Positions 1 through 9,224 of a stretch of DNA of 64,000 bases are shown here, in pieces (within the stretch, counting starts at the first letter, position 1; every line of letters starts with the position of its first letter). A model generated the notes under the pieces. It made no database searches. It worked only from the letters and a program-made list of their open reading frames with translations, and was not told the origin of the DNA. The DNA is taken from contig NZ_LT904904.1 in NCBI RefSeq assembly GCF_900199725.1, forward strand, positions 1,765,932 to 1,829,931. Reading direction: 5' to 3'. This stretch comes from Cytobacillus massiliigabonensis (GTDB taxonomy: Bacteria; Bacillota; Bacilli; Bacillales; Cytobacillaceae). Made by a program: the position numbers and the translations under genes.

Positions 1-186
1 CAAAATAATCAAGGATATTATTGGTCTGAAGAAGAAGTTGAGGAAAAATTAGAAAAGATTTTAGTTAAATCTTTTGAAAATATTTATGAAACAGCTGAAT
101 CCCGCAGAGTGGATATGCGTCTAGCCGCTTATATGGTCGGTGTTAGAAAAATGGCTGAAGCATCAAGATTCCGCGGCTGGGTATAA
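1..186 (+). CDS. gudB: NAD-dependent glutamate dehydrogenase, C-terminal end (partial)
   Basis: The first 61 codons in frame 1 run open to a TAA at 184-186 and end in the C-terminal helix typical of hexameric glutamate dehydrogenases (RRVDMRLAAYMVGVRKMAEA followed by SRFRGWV). The enzyme deaminates glutamate to 2-oxoglutarate in the cytoplasm. The start lies outside the window. In B. subtilis gudB is the gene before ypdA, which is the reason for choosing gudB; rocG is the alternative paralogue. An intrinsic terminator follows at once. Confidence 0.85.
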   Translation, partial: QNNQGYYWSEEEVEEKLEKILVKSFENIYETAESRRVDMRLAAYMVGVRKMAEASRFRGWV

Positions 187-206
187 AGTGTATTTGAATA
201 TTTAAG

Positions 207-242
207 AAAAATCCCCTATCCTATTTGATAGGGGATTTTTTT
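207..242 (+). terminator. Rho-independent terminator after glutamate dehydrogenase
   Basis: An 11-bp stem (AATCCCCTATC paired with GATAGGGGATT) with a short loop is followed by a run of seven T. It sits about 20 bases after the stop codon. Confidence 0.9.
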
Positions 243-319
243 GAAGGCTTAATTTGCAGCAAAACTATTTACGAAGACATGGTTTTGCAATGCAGTACAA
301 CAATTAAAGGAGTAAAATA

Positions 320-1285
320 ATGAAGAAAGAAGATGCCATTATCGTTGGGGGAGGTCCATGCGGGTTGGCTGCCGCAATTGCATTGCAGGAGATTGGGATA
401 AATCCATTAATCATTGAAAAGGGCAATATCGTTAATGCGATCTATCATTACCCAACACATCAGACTTTTTTTAGTACAAGTGAAAAATTAGAAATTGGGA
501 GCATCCCTTTTATTACAGTTGAATATAAGCCGCGAAGAAATGAGGCATTAACTTATTATCGCGAAGTGGTAAAAAGAAAAAATATTAGGGTGAATGCATA
601 CGAAAAGGTTACTGAGATCATAAAGAAGGACCGTAATAATTTTCTGATAGCAACAAATAAACATCACTATGAAGCAAATCATGTGATTATTGCAACAGGT
701 TATTATGATAATCCAAACTTTATGAATATTCCAGGTGAAGATTTACCAAAGGTGTACCATTATTTTAAAGAAGCCCACCCTTATTTTGATAAGGATGTTG
801 TTGTTATAGGCGGCAAGAATTCCAGTGTAGATGCTGCATTAGAGCTTGTTAAGGCAGGGGCAAGGGTTACAGTCATTTATCGTGGAAAGGAGTACTCTCC
901 AAGTATAAAACCGTGGATACTGCCAGAGTTTGATTCACTTGTTCGAAATGGAGTGATTCAAATGGAGTTTCAATCACATGTAAAAGAAATTCTTGTTGAT
1001 AAAGTGATCTATACGAAGGATGGTCAAGTTATAGAGATTAAAAATGATTTTGTATTTGCAATGACAGGCTATCACCCTGATCATCGTTTTCTGGAAGCAA
1101 TGGGTGTTCGGATAGATCATGAATCAGGCAGGCCATTGTTTAATAGTGAAACAATGGAAACAAATGTGGAAGGTATTTATATTGCAGGTGTCATAGCAGC
1201 GGGGAACAACGCTAATGAGATATTTATTGAAAATGGGCGATTCCATGGAGGGCTCATTGCTCAAGCGATCAAGAATAATAAATAA
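320..1285 (+). CDS. ypdA: Bacillithiol disulfide reductase Bdr (YpdA)
   Basis: FAD- and NADPH-dependent oxidoreductase of the thioredoxin-reductase-like fold that reduces oxidised bacillithiol (BSSB) in the cytoplasm. The 321-aa protein has the N-terminal dinucleotide motif GGGPCG at residues 10-15, including the Cys14 conserved in YpdA proteins, a second nucleotide-binding motif GGKNSS at 164-169, and ATG(Y) at about 125. It lacks the CxxC pair of true thioredoxin reductases. The ATG is preceded by AAAGGAG. It is monocistronic between two terminators. The bacillithiol synthesis genes bshB1 and bshA lie 46 kb downstream. Confidence 0.92.
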   Translation: MKKEDAIIVGGGPCGLAAAIALQEIGINPLIIEKGNIVNAIYHYPTHQTFFSTSEKLEIGSIPFITVEYKPRRNEALTYYREVVKRKNIRVNAYEKVTEIIKKDRNNFLIATNKHHYEANHVIIATGYYDNPNFMNIPGEDLPKVYHYFKEAHPYFDKDVVVIGGKNSSVDAALELVKAGARVTVIYRGKEYSPSIKPWILPEFDSLVRNGVIQMEFQSHVKEILVDKVIYTKDGQVIEIKNDFVFAMTGYHPDHRFLEAMGVRIDHESGRPLFNSETMETNVEGIYIAGVIAAGNNANEIFIENGRFHGGLIAQAIKNNK

Positions 1286-1290
1286 GTTTA

Positions 1291-1333
1291 AAAGAAAAGA
1301 AATCGGCTGGTTAGGCTGATTTCTTTTCTTTTT
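1291..1333. terminator. Bidirectional terminator between ypdA and the asparaginase gene
   Basis: AAAGAAAAGAAATC pairs with GATTTCTTTTCTTT around a GGCTGGTTAGGCT centre. The A-rich left arm and T-rich right arm allow it to serve both convergent genes. Confidence 0.85.
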
Positions 1334-1338
1334 AGATA

Positions 1339-2316
1339 TTATACTTGAAAAATCTTTTCAATTTCTTTTATGTTTTGCGTACTCTCCAGTCCAATTAGGA
1401 GTTTCAGTCTAGCTTTTTGTCCATTTAAACCATTAGAAAAAATAACCCCTAGATCCTTTAAATGTTTTCCGCCGCCTTCGTATCCATACACATCTTGAGC
1501 AATCCCGTTAAAACAGCGGGATACAATAACAATAGGGATATTCTTTTCAATCAGTGCTACAATTCCAGCAACAGTAGCTGGCGGTAAATTCCCCTGACCA
1601 AGTGCTTCAATAACAACGCCATGATATTCTAAATCTCTTATCGCATATAAAAGAGTGGAATCCATTCCAGCATGGGCTTTTATTAATGCGACTTTCTTTG
1701 ATACACCGATTATTGGATAGTATTCATTAATTGTAGGAAGGTGGTGGAATAGAACACCTCTCTTTGTGACAATTCCAATAGGTCCATATTGAGGACTTTG
1801 GAACGTTGAAACATTACTTGTATGGGTTTTTGTCACATTTTCTGCTGTATGAATTTCATCATTTAGGACAACTAGAACCCCTTTATTCGTTGCTTCTTCA
1901 CAGGAAGCAACTCGAATAGATGAAATTAAATTGTATAGCCCATCTGCTCCAATTTCATTGCTTGAGCGCATGGCACCTGTTACAACAATTGGCATAAATG
2001 TTTGAATGGTTAAATGAAGAAAATAGGCAGTTTCCTCTAATGTATCTGTTCCGTGTGTAATGACTACACCTGAAATTTCATTTAAAGCTATATATTTATC
2101 AATTATTTTTTTTAGCTCGTACATTTCGACTGCCGTGATATGCGGGGAAGGAAGATGAAATGGTTCTTCAATGACAATGTCAGCTAAAGCTAATAATTCA
2201 TTTGTCTTTTGTGTTAATGGATTATTCTCGGTTGGTTTTACGGCGCCGGTAGAGGCGTCTTCACTCATAGAAATTGTTCCGCCAGTATGGATAACTAGTA
2301 TCTTTTTCTTCTGCAT
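1339..2316 (-). CDS. ansA: L-asparaginase
   Basis: Hydrolyses L-asparagine to aspartate and ammonia. The 325-aa protein has both catalytic threonine motifs of the family: TGGTIS at residues 11-16 and HGTDT at 88-92, plus VTGAMR. No signal peptide is visible, so it is probably the cytoplasmic type. On the minus strand the ATG is preceded by GGAGG with good spacing. B. subtilis has no asparaginase at this position between ypdA and prsW; the symbol is by family, since several paralogues (ansA, ansZ) exist in Bacillus. Confidence 0.88.
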   Translation of the reverse strand: MQKKKILVIHTGGTISMSEDASTGAVKPTENNPLTQKTNELLALADIVIEEPFHLPSPHITAVEMYELKKIIDKYIALNEISGVVITHGTDTLEETAYFLHLTIQTFMPIVVTGAMRSSNEIGADGLYNLISSIRVASCEEATNKGVLVVLNDEIHTAENVTKTHTSNVSTFQSPQYGPIGIVTKRGVLFHHLPTINEYYPIIGVSKKVALIKAHAGMDSTLLYAIRDLEYHGVVIEALGQGNLPPATVAGIVALIEKNIPIVIVSRCFNGIAQDVYGYEGGGKHLKDLGVIFSNGLNGQKARLKLLIGLESTQNIKEIEKIFQV

Positions 2317-2506
2317 TTTACATTCCTCCGAAAGTTCCTAATACTTTATAGCAAATGATAATTGTATAGGTAAATGTTAACTCATTTCAAGTTCCTAATG
2401 ACTGGAGCACTTTTCGCATTTCTAGTTCCAATTATTGAAAAATCATTTTCAATCTTTCCTTATCATGTTACGATTAAAGAAACCAAAATTGAAATGAGGG
2501 CAGCTC

Positions 2507-3178
2507 ATGCTTGGAATATTATCTGCGGGGATTGCTCCAGGATTAGCATTATTAAGCTACTTTTATTTGAAAGATCAATATAGCTCTGAGCCCATTTCAA
2601 TGGTGTTCAAAACCTTTTTTTTCGGCGCGCTTCTCGTTTTTCCAATCGCGTTTATTCAGTATGTACTTGAAACTGAAAACTTGATCCATTCAAGCTTTAT
2701 AAATGCCTTTCTTTCAGCTAGCATGCTAGAAGAGTTTTTTAAATGGTTTATTCTATTTTATACTGTGTATCAGCATGTAGAGTTTGATGAACCATATGAT
2801 GGCATTGTCTATGGCGCTTCTGTTTCATTAGGATTTGCTACATTAGAAAATATCTTTTATCTTATTGCCCATGGGGTGGATCATGCTTTAGGAAGAGCGC
2901 TATTACCTGTATCCAGTCATGCTTTATTTGGTGTCATCATGGGTTATTATATCGGAAAAGGGAAATTTACAGCAACCAAAAAAATCAAATGGATATTTTT
3001 ATCTTTATTTTTTCCATTTATTCTACATGGAACGTATGATTTTATTTTAATAACGCAGAAAAATTGGATGTTCATCATGTTTCCATTTATGATTTTCCTT
3101 TGGTGGCTAGGTTTAAGGAAAGTTAAAATGGCAAGGGCATTAAATGCAAAACATATAGAAAATCAGCTTCACTATTAA
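2507..3178 (+). CDS. prsW: Glutamic-type intramembrane protease PrsW
   Basis: Polytopic membrane protease; in B. subtilis it makes the site-1 cut in the anti-sigma-W factor RsiW. The 223-aa protein is hydrophobic throughout and carries the EExxK-type motif in LEEFFKWF, with further conserved polar residues in LENIFY and SSHALFG in later membrane segments. The N-terminus ([12 protein letters not shown]) aligns with the known protein start; a longer overlapping reading frame upstream is not used. A GAGG lies about 10 bases before the ATG. It is separated from sleB by a terminator. Confidence 0.9.
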   Translation: MLGILSAGIAPGLALLSYFYLKDQYSSEPISMVFKTFFFGALLVFPIAFIQYVLETENLIHSSFINAFLSASMLEEFFKWFILFYTVYQHVEFDEPYDGIVYGASVSLGFATLENIFYLIAHGVDHALGRALLPVSSHALFGVIMGYYIGKGKFTATKKIKWIFLSLFFPFILHGTYDFILITQKNWMFIMFPFMIFLWWLGLRKVKMARALNAKHIENQLHY

Positions 3179-3212
3179 AAAACTCTTCATTTATACATGG
3201 AGAGTTTTTTTA
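3177..3212 (+). terminator. Terminator after prsW
   Basis: AAAAAACTCT and AGAGTTTTTTT form a hairpin beginning at the prsW stop codon, ending in a T run. Confidence 0.8.
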
Positions 3213-3307
3213 TTGCACAATTATCGATAGCATCATTGCATAAAAAGTTAGTTACTACAAAACATAGAGATAATGAGATAAAGATTTCCTTTGGAGGTTA
3301 CAATTCC

Positions 3308-4165
3308 ATGAAAAAGAATTTGTTTATAACGAAAGTCATTCTAATCATTTCTCTTTGTATGCTGTTTGTGCCAATCGGCGGAAATGATAGGAAGGTAACA
3401 GCCTTTACAAATCAAGTCATACAACAAGGTGCTGTAGGGGATGATGTGATCGAACTTCAATCCAGGCTGCAATATCTTGGATTTTATAACGGGAAAATTG
3501 ATGGGGTGTTCGGTTGGGGAACGTATTGGGCTTTAAGGAATTTTCAATATGAATTCGGTTTGGATATTGACGGCATGGCTGGGGAAGATACGAAGAAAAA
3601 ACTTGTAGATGCGTCAAAATATAATAAGGAATTTGTGAAAGAACAAATAAATAAAGGAAATAAATTTACTCATTATGGTGGAGTGGATTTAGAAAAGCAG
3701 AAGAAGCCTTCTGGACAAACGGCTGAGAAGCCAAAGGCTCCTGCAAATAACAATGGCAGCGGGCAGAAAACTGAGCAAAAACCAACAGCCACGAACATAC
3801 CTAATGGGTTTTCACAAAATGATATCCAATTAATGGCTAATGCTGTTTATGGGGAAGCAAGAGGAGAACCATATACAGGTCAGGTAGCTGTTGCTGCAGT
3901 CATATTGAATCGTGTGGATAGTGCATCATTCCCTAATACGGTTTCAGGTGTTATTTTTGAGCCCCGTGCATTTACAGCTGTAGCGGATGGGCAAATATGG
4001 CTAACACCAAATGAAACAGCTAAGAAAGCAGTTTTGGATGCTATTAATGGATGGGATCCAACTGGGAATGCGCTATATTATTTTAATCCTGATACTGCGA
4101 CAAGCGGCTGGATTTGGACGCGTCCGCAAATAAAACAGATCGGCAAACATATTTTTTGTAAATAG
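3308..4165 (+). CDS. sleB: Spore cortex-lytic enzyme SleB
   Basis: Germination-specific lytic transglycosylase that degrades spore cortex peptidoglycan. The 285-aa protein has an N-terminal signal segment (residues 1-30), a peptidoglycan-binding domain (about 35-95, with GDDVIELQSRLQYLGFY), a Gln/Lys/Pro-rich linker, and a C-terminal hydrolase_2 domain (about 165-285) containing the conserved Glu in NAVYGEARGEP. The ATG after GGAGG is chosen; upstream in-frame codons read back through the prsW terminator. It forms a two-gene operon with ypeB, which is needed for SleB stability in the spore. Confidence 0.93.
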   Translation: MKKNLFITKVILIISLCMLFVPIGGNDRKVTAFTNQVIQQGAVGDDVIELQSRLQYLGFYNGKIDGVFGWGTYWALRNFQYEFGLDIDGMAGEDTKKKLVDASKYNKEFVKEQINKGNKFTHYGGVDLEKQKKPSGQTAEKPKAPANNNGSGQKTEQKPTATNIPNGFSQNDIQLMANAVYGEARGEPYTGQVAVAAVILNRVDSASFPNTVSGVIFEPRAFTAVADGQIWLTPNETAKKAVLDAINGWDPTGNALYYFNPDTATSGWIWTRPQIKQIGKHIFCK

Positions 4166-4179
4166 AGAGGTGATGAATT

Positions 4180-5529
4180 TTGTTAAGAGGAATATTAATT
4201 GGAGTACTTGCTTTAGGTGTTGCAGGAACGGCTTTTTGGGGCTATCAAGAGCATCGTGAAAAGAATGCAATTTTGATCAATGCAGAGAATAACTATCAGC
4301 GGGCATTTCATGATTTAACCTATCAAATAGATGTTTTGCATGACAAAATTGGGACAACTTTAGCAATGAATTCAAGAAATTCTTTATCACCAGCATTGGC
4401 AGATGTTTGGAAATTAACATCTGAAGCACACTCTAATGTTGGACTGCTGCCCTTAACATTGATGCCTTTTAATAAGACGGAAGAATTTCTTGCAAACATT
4501 GGGGATTTCAGCTATAAAACTGCGGTAAGGGATTTGGATAAGGAGCCGCTTTCTGATAAGGAATACCAATCCTTAAAGAAATTATATTCACAGGCAGGAG
4601 AGATTCAACAGGATTTACGGCAAGTACAGCATATGGTTCTAAAAAATAACCTTCGATGGATGGATGTAGAAACGGCACTAGCAACGGACTCTCAGCCAGC
4701 TGATAACACAATCATAGATGGGTTTAAAACAGTTGAAAAAACAGTTGAAGGCTATGGAGAAACAGATTTTGGACCTGCATTTGTAAATATGCAGAAAAAA
4801 GATGAGAATTTTAAATACCTTGAAGGAAAAGAAATTACGGCAAAAGATGCAGAAAAAATTGCGAAAAGATATGCTGGCTTCGGAAACAAAGTGAATGTAC
4901 AGGTAACTGAAAATGGCGATGGTTCAAATTACGGCTTTTTCAGTATAACTGTTCAAGACAAAAAAACAAAGAATGAAGCAAGCATGGATATTACCAAAAA
5001 AGGCGGCTATCCAATCTGGTTTATTCTTGCTAGGGATGTAAAAAAACAAGCGATCAGTCTGAATGATGCTAGCAAAAAGGCAATTCAATTTTTGAAAGAT
5101 AATGGATTTGAAAGCTTGGATTTATTTGAAAGTGCCCAATACGATAATGTTGGTGTATTTACATTTGTAACGAATGAAAATGATATAAGAATCTATCCAG
5201 ATTCAATCAAGATAAAAATTGCCTTGGACAATGGGAAATTACTTGGTCTTTCAGCAGAGGATTATTTGAGAGCCCATCATGTACGTGAGATCCCAAAACC
5301 TAGGATAACAAAGGAAGATGCACGTTCAAAAATTAACCCCCAAGTAAAAGTCATGGAAGAAGGCATGGCAATTATGATTAATGATCTTAATCAAGAAGTT
5401 CTTTGCTATGAGTTCCTTGGCACATTGGGGGATGATACGTATCGGGTGTTTATTAATGCTGACGATGGAAGTGAAGAACGGGTAGAGAAGCTCAAAAATG
5501 CGGAACAAATATTTGATGATGTTGTTTAA
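4180..5529 (+). CDS. ypeB: Germination protein YpeB
   Basis: Inner spore membrane protein that stabilises and restrains SleB in dormant spores. The 449-aa protein has one N-terminal membrane anchor (residues 5-20), a helical region, and C-terminal PepSY-type domains. The start is TTG, 14 bases after the sleB stop, preceded by AGAGGTGAT; the N-terminus (RGI..GVLALGVAGTAFWGYQEH) agrees with YpeB orthologues. A terminator follows directly, so sleB-ypeB is a closed bicistron. Confidence 0.92.
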   Translation: MLRGILIGVLALGVAGTAFWGYQEHREKNAILINAENNYQRAFHDLTYQIDVLHDKIGTTLAMNSRNSLSPALADVWKLTSEAHSNVGLLPLTLMPFNKTEEFLANIGDFSYKTAVRDLDKEPLSDKEYQSLKKLYSQAGEIQQDLRQVQHMVLKNNLRWMDVETALATDSQPADNTIIDGFKTVEKTVEGYGETDFGPAFVNMQKKDENFKYLEGKEITAKDAEKIAKRYAGFGNKVNVQVTENGDGSNYGFFSITVQDKKTKNEASMDITKKGGYPIWFILARDVKKQAISLNDASKKAIQFLKDNGFESLDLFESAQYDNVGVFTFVTNENDIRIYPDSIKIKIALDNGKLLGLSAEDYLRAHHVREIPKPRITKEDARSKINPQVKVMEEGMAIMINDLNQEVLCYEFLGTLGDDTYRVFINADDGSEERVEKLKNAEQIFDDVV

Positions 5530-5557
5530 AGGAAAAGCCGGCTGGCTTTTCCTTTTA
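5527..5557 (+). terminator. Terminator after ypeB
   Basis: A perfect 12-bp stem (AAAGGAAAAGCC / GGCTTTTCCTTT) with a 4-base loop overlaps the ypeB stop codon. Confidence 0.85.
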
Positions 5558-5635
5558 ATATGCATGACAAAACTGTTTATACATGTCATAATTAAAGGAC
5601 TAGATGATCCTTTTGAACAAGAAAGTGTGGTCTGC

Positions 5636-6292
5636 ATGATTAATATTGGTGATGTATTATTATTAGAACCAAGTCATTCTGATAAAGTTGAAAAATATAA
5701 ATGCAAGATTGTTGAAAAGTCAGAGAGCAAAATCTATATCGATTATCCAATCAATATGGATACAAATAAAACAGTATTTTTGATGGATGGAACGCAATTA
5801 AAAGGGACTTTTGTTTCTGAGGATGGTTCCGTGTACTTATTTGAAACAGAAGTTCTTACAAGGGTAAAACAGAAAATTCCTATGATTGTACTATCATATC
5901 CAGGTGAAGAACACTTAGTTAGAATTCAGCGAAGACAATTTGTCAGAGTGGAAACAGCTGTCGATGTTGCGATGCATCCTGAACATGCGGAATTTTCACC
6001 GATGATATCTATAACAGAGGATATTAGTGCTGGAGGAGCAGCGATCATCTGCCAAAATACATCTGTAATTAAACCAAATATGATAATACATAATTGGTTT
6101 GTATTGCCTATGCAAAATGGGGAAATACATTATTTAAAGTTGAAGAGTAAAATTGTTAGGGTGCTTGAGAGGAAGGATTCGAGACCAGTCGTATCTGTCC
6201 AATTTGTAGATACTTCTCCTAGCGACCGCCAAATGCTGCTTCGATTTTGTTTTGATAGACAGCTTGCATATAAGAAAAAAGGGTTAGAATAA
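5636..6292 (+). CDS. ypfA: PilZ-domain c-di-GMP receptor YpfA (MotI/DgrA)
   Basis: Binds cyclic di-GMP and in B. subtilis acts on the flagellar stator protein MotA to inhibit motility. The 218-aa protein has an N-terminal YcgR-like domain and a C-terminal PilZ domain. The ligand motif RxxxR is seen in RRQFVR (about residue 102) and the D/NxSxxG motif in DISAGG (about 128). The reading frame is open upstream to 5498 through the ypeB terminator, but MINIGDVLLLEP matches the usual N-terminus. The ribosome-binding site is weak (GAAAGTG). Confidence 0.88.
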   Translation: MINIGDVLLLEPSHSDKVEKYKCKIVEKSESKIYIDYPINMDTNKTVFLMDGTQLKGTFVSEDGSVYLFETEVLTRVKQKIPMIVLSYPGEEHLVRIQRRQFVRVETAVDVAMHPEHAEFSPMISITEDISAGGAAIICQNTSVIKPNMIIHNWFVLPMQNGEIHYLKLKSKIVRVLERKDSRPVVSVQFVDTSPSDRQMLLRFCFDRQLAYKKKGLE

Positions 6293-6363
6293 ATAAAAGT
6301 AAGGAATAATTTATTCAAAATGATCTCATACTAATCTTAAAGTAAAAAAGCGGAGAGATTGTG

Positions 6364-6543
6364 ATGAAGACATTTGAAAGAATCCTAGTGAAAATTGCCA
6401 TTATCCAGTGTTTGTTTTTAATTATTACCCAAATATTTTTTCACAAATTAAATGCATTTCCTGAATTAAATCAAATCAGCCAATATGAAGGTGTGACAGA
6501 TAATAATTTCGTGGAATTGCTTGAAACATTTAAAGGGAAGTAA
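6364..6543 (+). CDS. ypfB: Small membrane protein YpfB (DUF5359-type)
   Basis: The 59-aa product has one hydrophobic helix (about residues 10-27) and a short polar tail. It sits between ypfA and cmk, the same place as B. subtilis ypfB. GGAGAG lies 7-8 bases before the ATG; a GTG directly before it (6361) is less well spaced. Function is unknown. Confidence 0.7.
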   Translation: MKTFERILVKIAIIQCLFLIITQIFFHKLNAFPELNQISQYEGVTDNNFVELLETFKGK

Positions 6544-6577
6544 GTAAGCAGGCAAATTGTCTGCTTACTTTTTATTT
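6541..6577 (+). terminator. Terminator after ypfB
   Basis: AAGTAAGCAG pairs perfectly with CTGCTTACTT, followed by T-rich sequence. Confidence 0.85.
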
Positions 6578-6666
6578 TCAAGTAAAGATTAAAAAAGCTC
6601 ATTTTGTATCATCATATGTTAAAATATAATCAAAAATAGAGCATTATAGGTATTTTAGGAGGCACT

Positions 6667-7341
6667 ATGACGAACAAAATTTCAATTGCAATTGATGGAC
6701 CAGCAGCGGCTGGAAAAAGTACAGTTGCAAAAATCGTAGCAGAAAAACTTACTTATATTTATATTGATACAGGAGCTATGTACAGGGCATTAACGTATAA
6801 AGCAATCTTAAACAATATTAACTTAGAAGATGAAGAAAAGCTGATGAAAATATTAGATGAAACGGTTATAGAGCTGCTTCCTGGAAAGCATGGTCAGTTC
6901 ATTTATCTAGACGGGAAGGATGTAACGAATGAAATCAGAACATCTGAAGTAACCAATTCTGTATCCATTGTTGCGAAACATAAACTTGTTAGAGAAGAAA
7001 TGGTTAGAAGACAGCAAAGCTTTGCAGTTAATGGCGGAGTTGTTATGGATGGCAGGGATATCGGTACACATGTACTTCCTAATGCAGAAGTGAAAACATT
7101 TCTTCTAGCATCTGTAGAGGAACGAGCTATTCGCAGACATAATGAAAATATTCAAAAAGGGTTTTCCTCTGATTTGGAGAAATTAAAGGAAGAGATTTCT
7201 TTAAGAGATAAGCTGGACTCAGAACGCGAAGTGGCCCCATTAAGAAAGGCATCAGATGCTGTTGAAATTGATACAACTGCCTTATCGATTGAACAGGTTG
7301 TAGACAAAATTATGAACCTGGCTAATGAAAGGATCGGATAA
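6667..7341 (+). CDS. cmk: (d)CMP kinase
   Basis: Phosphorylates CMP and dCMP to the diphosphates in pyrimidine nucleotide metabolism. The 224-aa protein has a P-loop GPAAAGKST at residues 11-19, the [10 protein letters not shown] nucleotide-binding segment and the [11 protein letters not shown] motif, all diagnostic for cytidylate kinase. The ATG follows AGGAGG. plsC follows two bases after its stop, so the two are probably cotranscribed. Confidence 0.95.
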   Translation: MTNKISIAIDGPAAAGKSTVAKIVAEKLTYIYIDTGAMYRALTYKAILNNINLEDEEKLMKILDETVIELLPGKHGQFIYLDGKDVTNEIRTSEVTNSVSIVAKHKLVREEMVRRQQSFAVNGGVVMDGRDIGTHVLPNAEVKTFLLASVEERAIRRHNENIQKGFSSDLEKLKEEISLRDKLDSEREVAPLRKASDAVEIDTTALSIEQVVDKIMNLANERIG

Positions 7342-7343
7342 TC

Positions 7344-7925
7344 GTGACGTTTTACTCTTTTGCAAAATCGGTCGTATACGGAATATTAAAACCTATCTAT
7401 CGATTTGACGTTATTGGGACAGAACACTTTCCAAAAGAAGGCGGAGTGCTGCTTTGTTCTAACCATATTCACAATTTTGATCCTCCTGTCGTTGGCATCA
7501 ATGCCCCAAGACCAGTTCATTTCATGGCTAAGGAAGAGCTGTTCAATGTTCCTATTCTTGGAAAGCTTGTCCCGCATTTAAATGCATTTCCAGTAAAAAG
7601 AGGAATGAGTGATCGAGAAGCATTAAGAAAAGGACTTGCTATTTTAAAGGATGGTCATGTTCTTGGTCTATTTCCTGAAGGGACACGAAGCAAAACCGGC
7701 GAATTAAAAAAAGGCCTGGCAGGTGCTGGCTTTTTTGCCCTTCGAACAGATGCAGCCATTGTCCCTTGTGCAATCATTGGTCCTTACAAGGCTTTTAAAA
7801 AATTGAAGGTAGTTTACGGAAAACCGATAGATATGAATAGTCTGCGAGAAAGAAAAGCTTCAGCTGAAGAGACAACGGAAATAATAATGGATGCAATTCG
7901 CAAGCTGATTGAAGAACATCGCTAG
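7344..7925 (+). CDS. plsC: 1-acyl-sn-glycerol-3-phosphate acyltransferase
   Basis: Acylates lysophosphatidic acid to phosphatidic acid at the membrane. The 193-aa protein shows the four acyltransferase blocks: NHIHNFD (the HX4D catalytic motif, near residue 40), PVKRG, FPEGTRSKTG and PCAIIG. The start is GTG, two bases after the cmk stop, with AAAGGAT upstream. B. subtilis plsC is elsewhere, but cmk-plsC adjacency is common in other Bacillaceae. Confidence 0.9.
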   Translation: MTFYSFAKSVVYGILKPIYRFDVIGTEHFPKEGGVLLCSNHIHNFDPPVVGINAPRPVHFMAKEELFNVPILGKLVPHLNAFPVKRGMSDREALRKGLAILKDGHVLGLFPEGTRSKTGELKKGLAGAGFFALRTDAAIVPCAIIGPYKAFKKLKVVYGKPIDMNSLRERKASAEETTEIIMDAIRKLIEEHR

Positions 7926-8075
7926 ACCTTCTTGCTTGACAAAAGAAGTCGTTTGTAAGAAGTTAATTAAAAGGCATTTTTTTAAAATAGAATAGGTGTA
8001 TTTCAGTATGGGTGTGATTTGACCTTAGCATCAAACGAAAAGCACTTTTCGCATTTTAAATTAGGAGGAATACAT

Positions 8076-9215
8076 ATGTCAGAAGAGATGAATCAAGTCG
8101 ATGTGAGAAATTTCGAAGTTGGCGATAAGGTTTCTGGCCTTGTTACGAAAGTGGAAGAGAAGCAAGTCATTGTTGATATTAGTGACAGCAAGCTAGATGG
8201 GATTATTCCAATTAGTGAACTATCAAGCCTGCATGTTGAAAAAGCCGGTGATGTTGTTGCAGTTGGCGATCAGTTAGATCTAGAAGTCCTAAAGGTTGAA
8301 GAAGAAGCATTAATCTTATCTAAGCGGAAAGTAGATGCGGAAAAATCTTGGCAGGAGCTTGAAGAGAAATTTAATAAAGGCGAGATTTTTGAAGCAGAAA
8401 TTAAAGATGTTGTAAAAGGCGGACTAGTTGTAGATTTAGGTGTGCGTGGATTTGTACCTGCGTCACTTGTTGAAGCATTTTTTGTTGAAGATTTCTCTGA
8501 TTATAAAGGCAAAACAATGACATTTAAGATTGTTGAATTAGAAAAAGATAAAAACCGTTTGATCCTTTCTCATCGTGCAGTTGTAGAAGAAGAGAAAGGA
8601 AAGCAAAAACATCAAATACTTGATTCGCTTCAAGCCGGTCAAGTCATTGAAGGAACTGTCCAAAGAATCACAGATTTTGGCGCGTTTGTTGACATTGGCG
8701 GAATTGACGGACTTGTCCATATTTCACAGCTTTCATATGAGCATGTTGATAAGCCTTCAGAAGTTGTTGAAGAAGGACAAAAAGTTCAAGTGAAAGTGTT
8801 AAGCGTTGACCGTGACAATGAGCGAATCTCTTTATCAATTAAAGAGACATTGCCTGGACCTTGGAGCAATATTGCAGAGAAAGCACCAAAAGGAAGTTCA
8901 CTAAGCGGTGTTGTAAAAAGACTAGTTCCCTACGGTGCGTTTGTCGAATTATTCCCAGGGGTAGAAGGATTAGTTCATATCTCACAAATTTCTCATAAGC
9001 ATATTGGAACTCCCCATGAAGTATTAAAAGAGGGCCAAGAAGTTCAAGTGAAGGTTATTGATGTGAATGAACAAGATCAGCGATTATCTTTAAGCATTAA
9101 AGAACTTCAAGAGAGAGAACAGGAAGATGTAATTGACTATGTGCTTCCAGAAGAATCAAAAGGATTCCAGCTCGGTGAAATGATTGGGGATCAATTAAAG
9201 AATTTGAAAAAATAA
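8076..9215 (+). CDS. ypfD: S1 RNA-binding domain protein (ribosomal protein S1 homologue, YpfD)
   Basis: The 379-aa protein is made of four S1 (OB-fold) repeats, at about 15-85, 100-170, 187-255 and 272-342; the last two carry the canonical DFGAFVDIGGIDGLVHISQ-like pattern. It has four repeats rather than the six of E. coli S1, as usual in Firmicutes. AGGAGG precedes the ATG; the frame extends upstream to 8019 without a ribosome-binding site. It probably binds mRNA or the 30S subunit, but is not essential for translation in B. subtilis. Confidence 0.9.
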   Translation: MSEEMNQVDVRNFEVGDKVSGLVTKVEEKQVIVDISDSKLDGIIPISELSSLHVEKAGDVVAVGDQLDLEVLKVEEEALILSKRKVDAEKSWQELEEKFNKGEIFEAEIKDVVKGGLVVDLGVRGFVPASLVEAFFVEDFSDYKGKTMTFKIVELEKDKNRLILSHRAVVEEEKGKQKHQILDSLQAGQVIEGTVQRITDFGAFVDIGGIDGLVHISQLSYEHVDKPSEVVEEGQKVQVKVLSVDRDNERISLSIKETLPGPWSNIAEKAPKGSSLSGVVKRLVPYGAFVELFPGVEGLVHISQISHKHIGTPHEVLKEGQEVQVKVIDVNEQDQRLSLSIKELQEREQEDVIDYVLPEESKGFQLGEMIGDQLKNLKK

Positions 9216-9224
9216 TGGTGATAT

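Noticed and set aside
2374-2583. Plus-strand reading frame between the asparaginase gene and prsW
   Set aside because: It overlaps the prsW start in another frame and has no ribosome-binding site or recognisable motif.
3213-3307. Sigma-G promoter before sleB
   Set aside because: A GCATA and a CATAG are present but spaced 20 bases apart, too far for the usual sigma-G spacing, so I do not annotate it.
7930-8075. TTGACA at 7936 as a ypfD promoter
   Set aside because: No acceptable -10 box lies 16-18 bases downstream.
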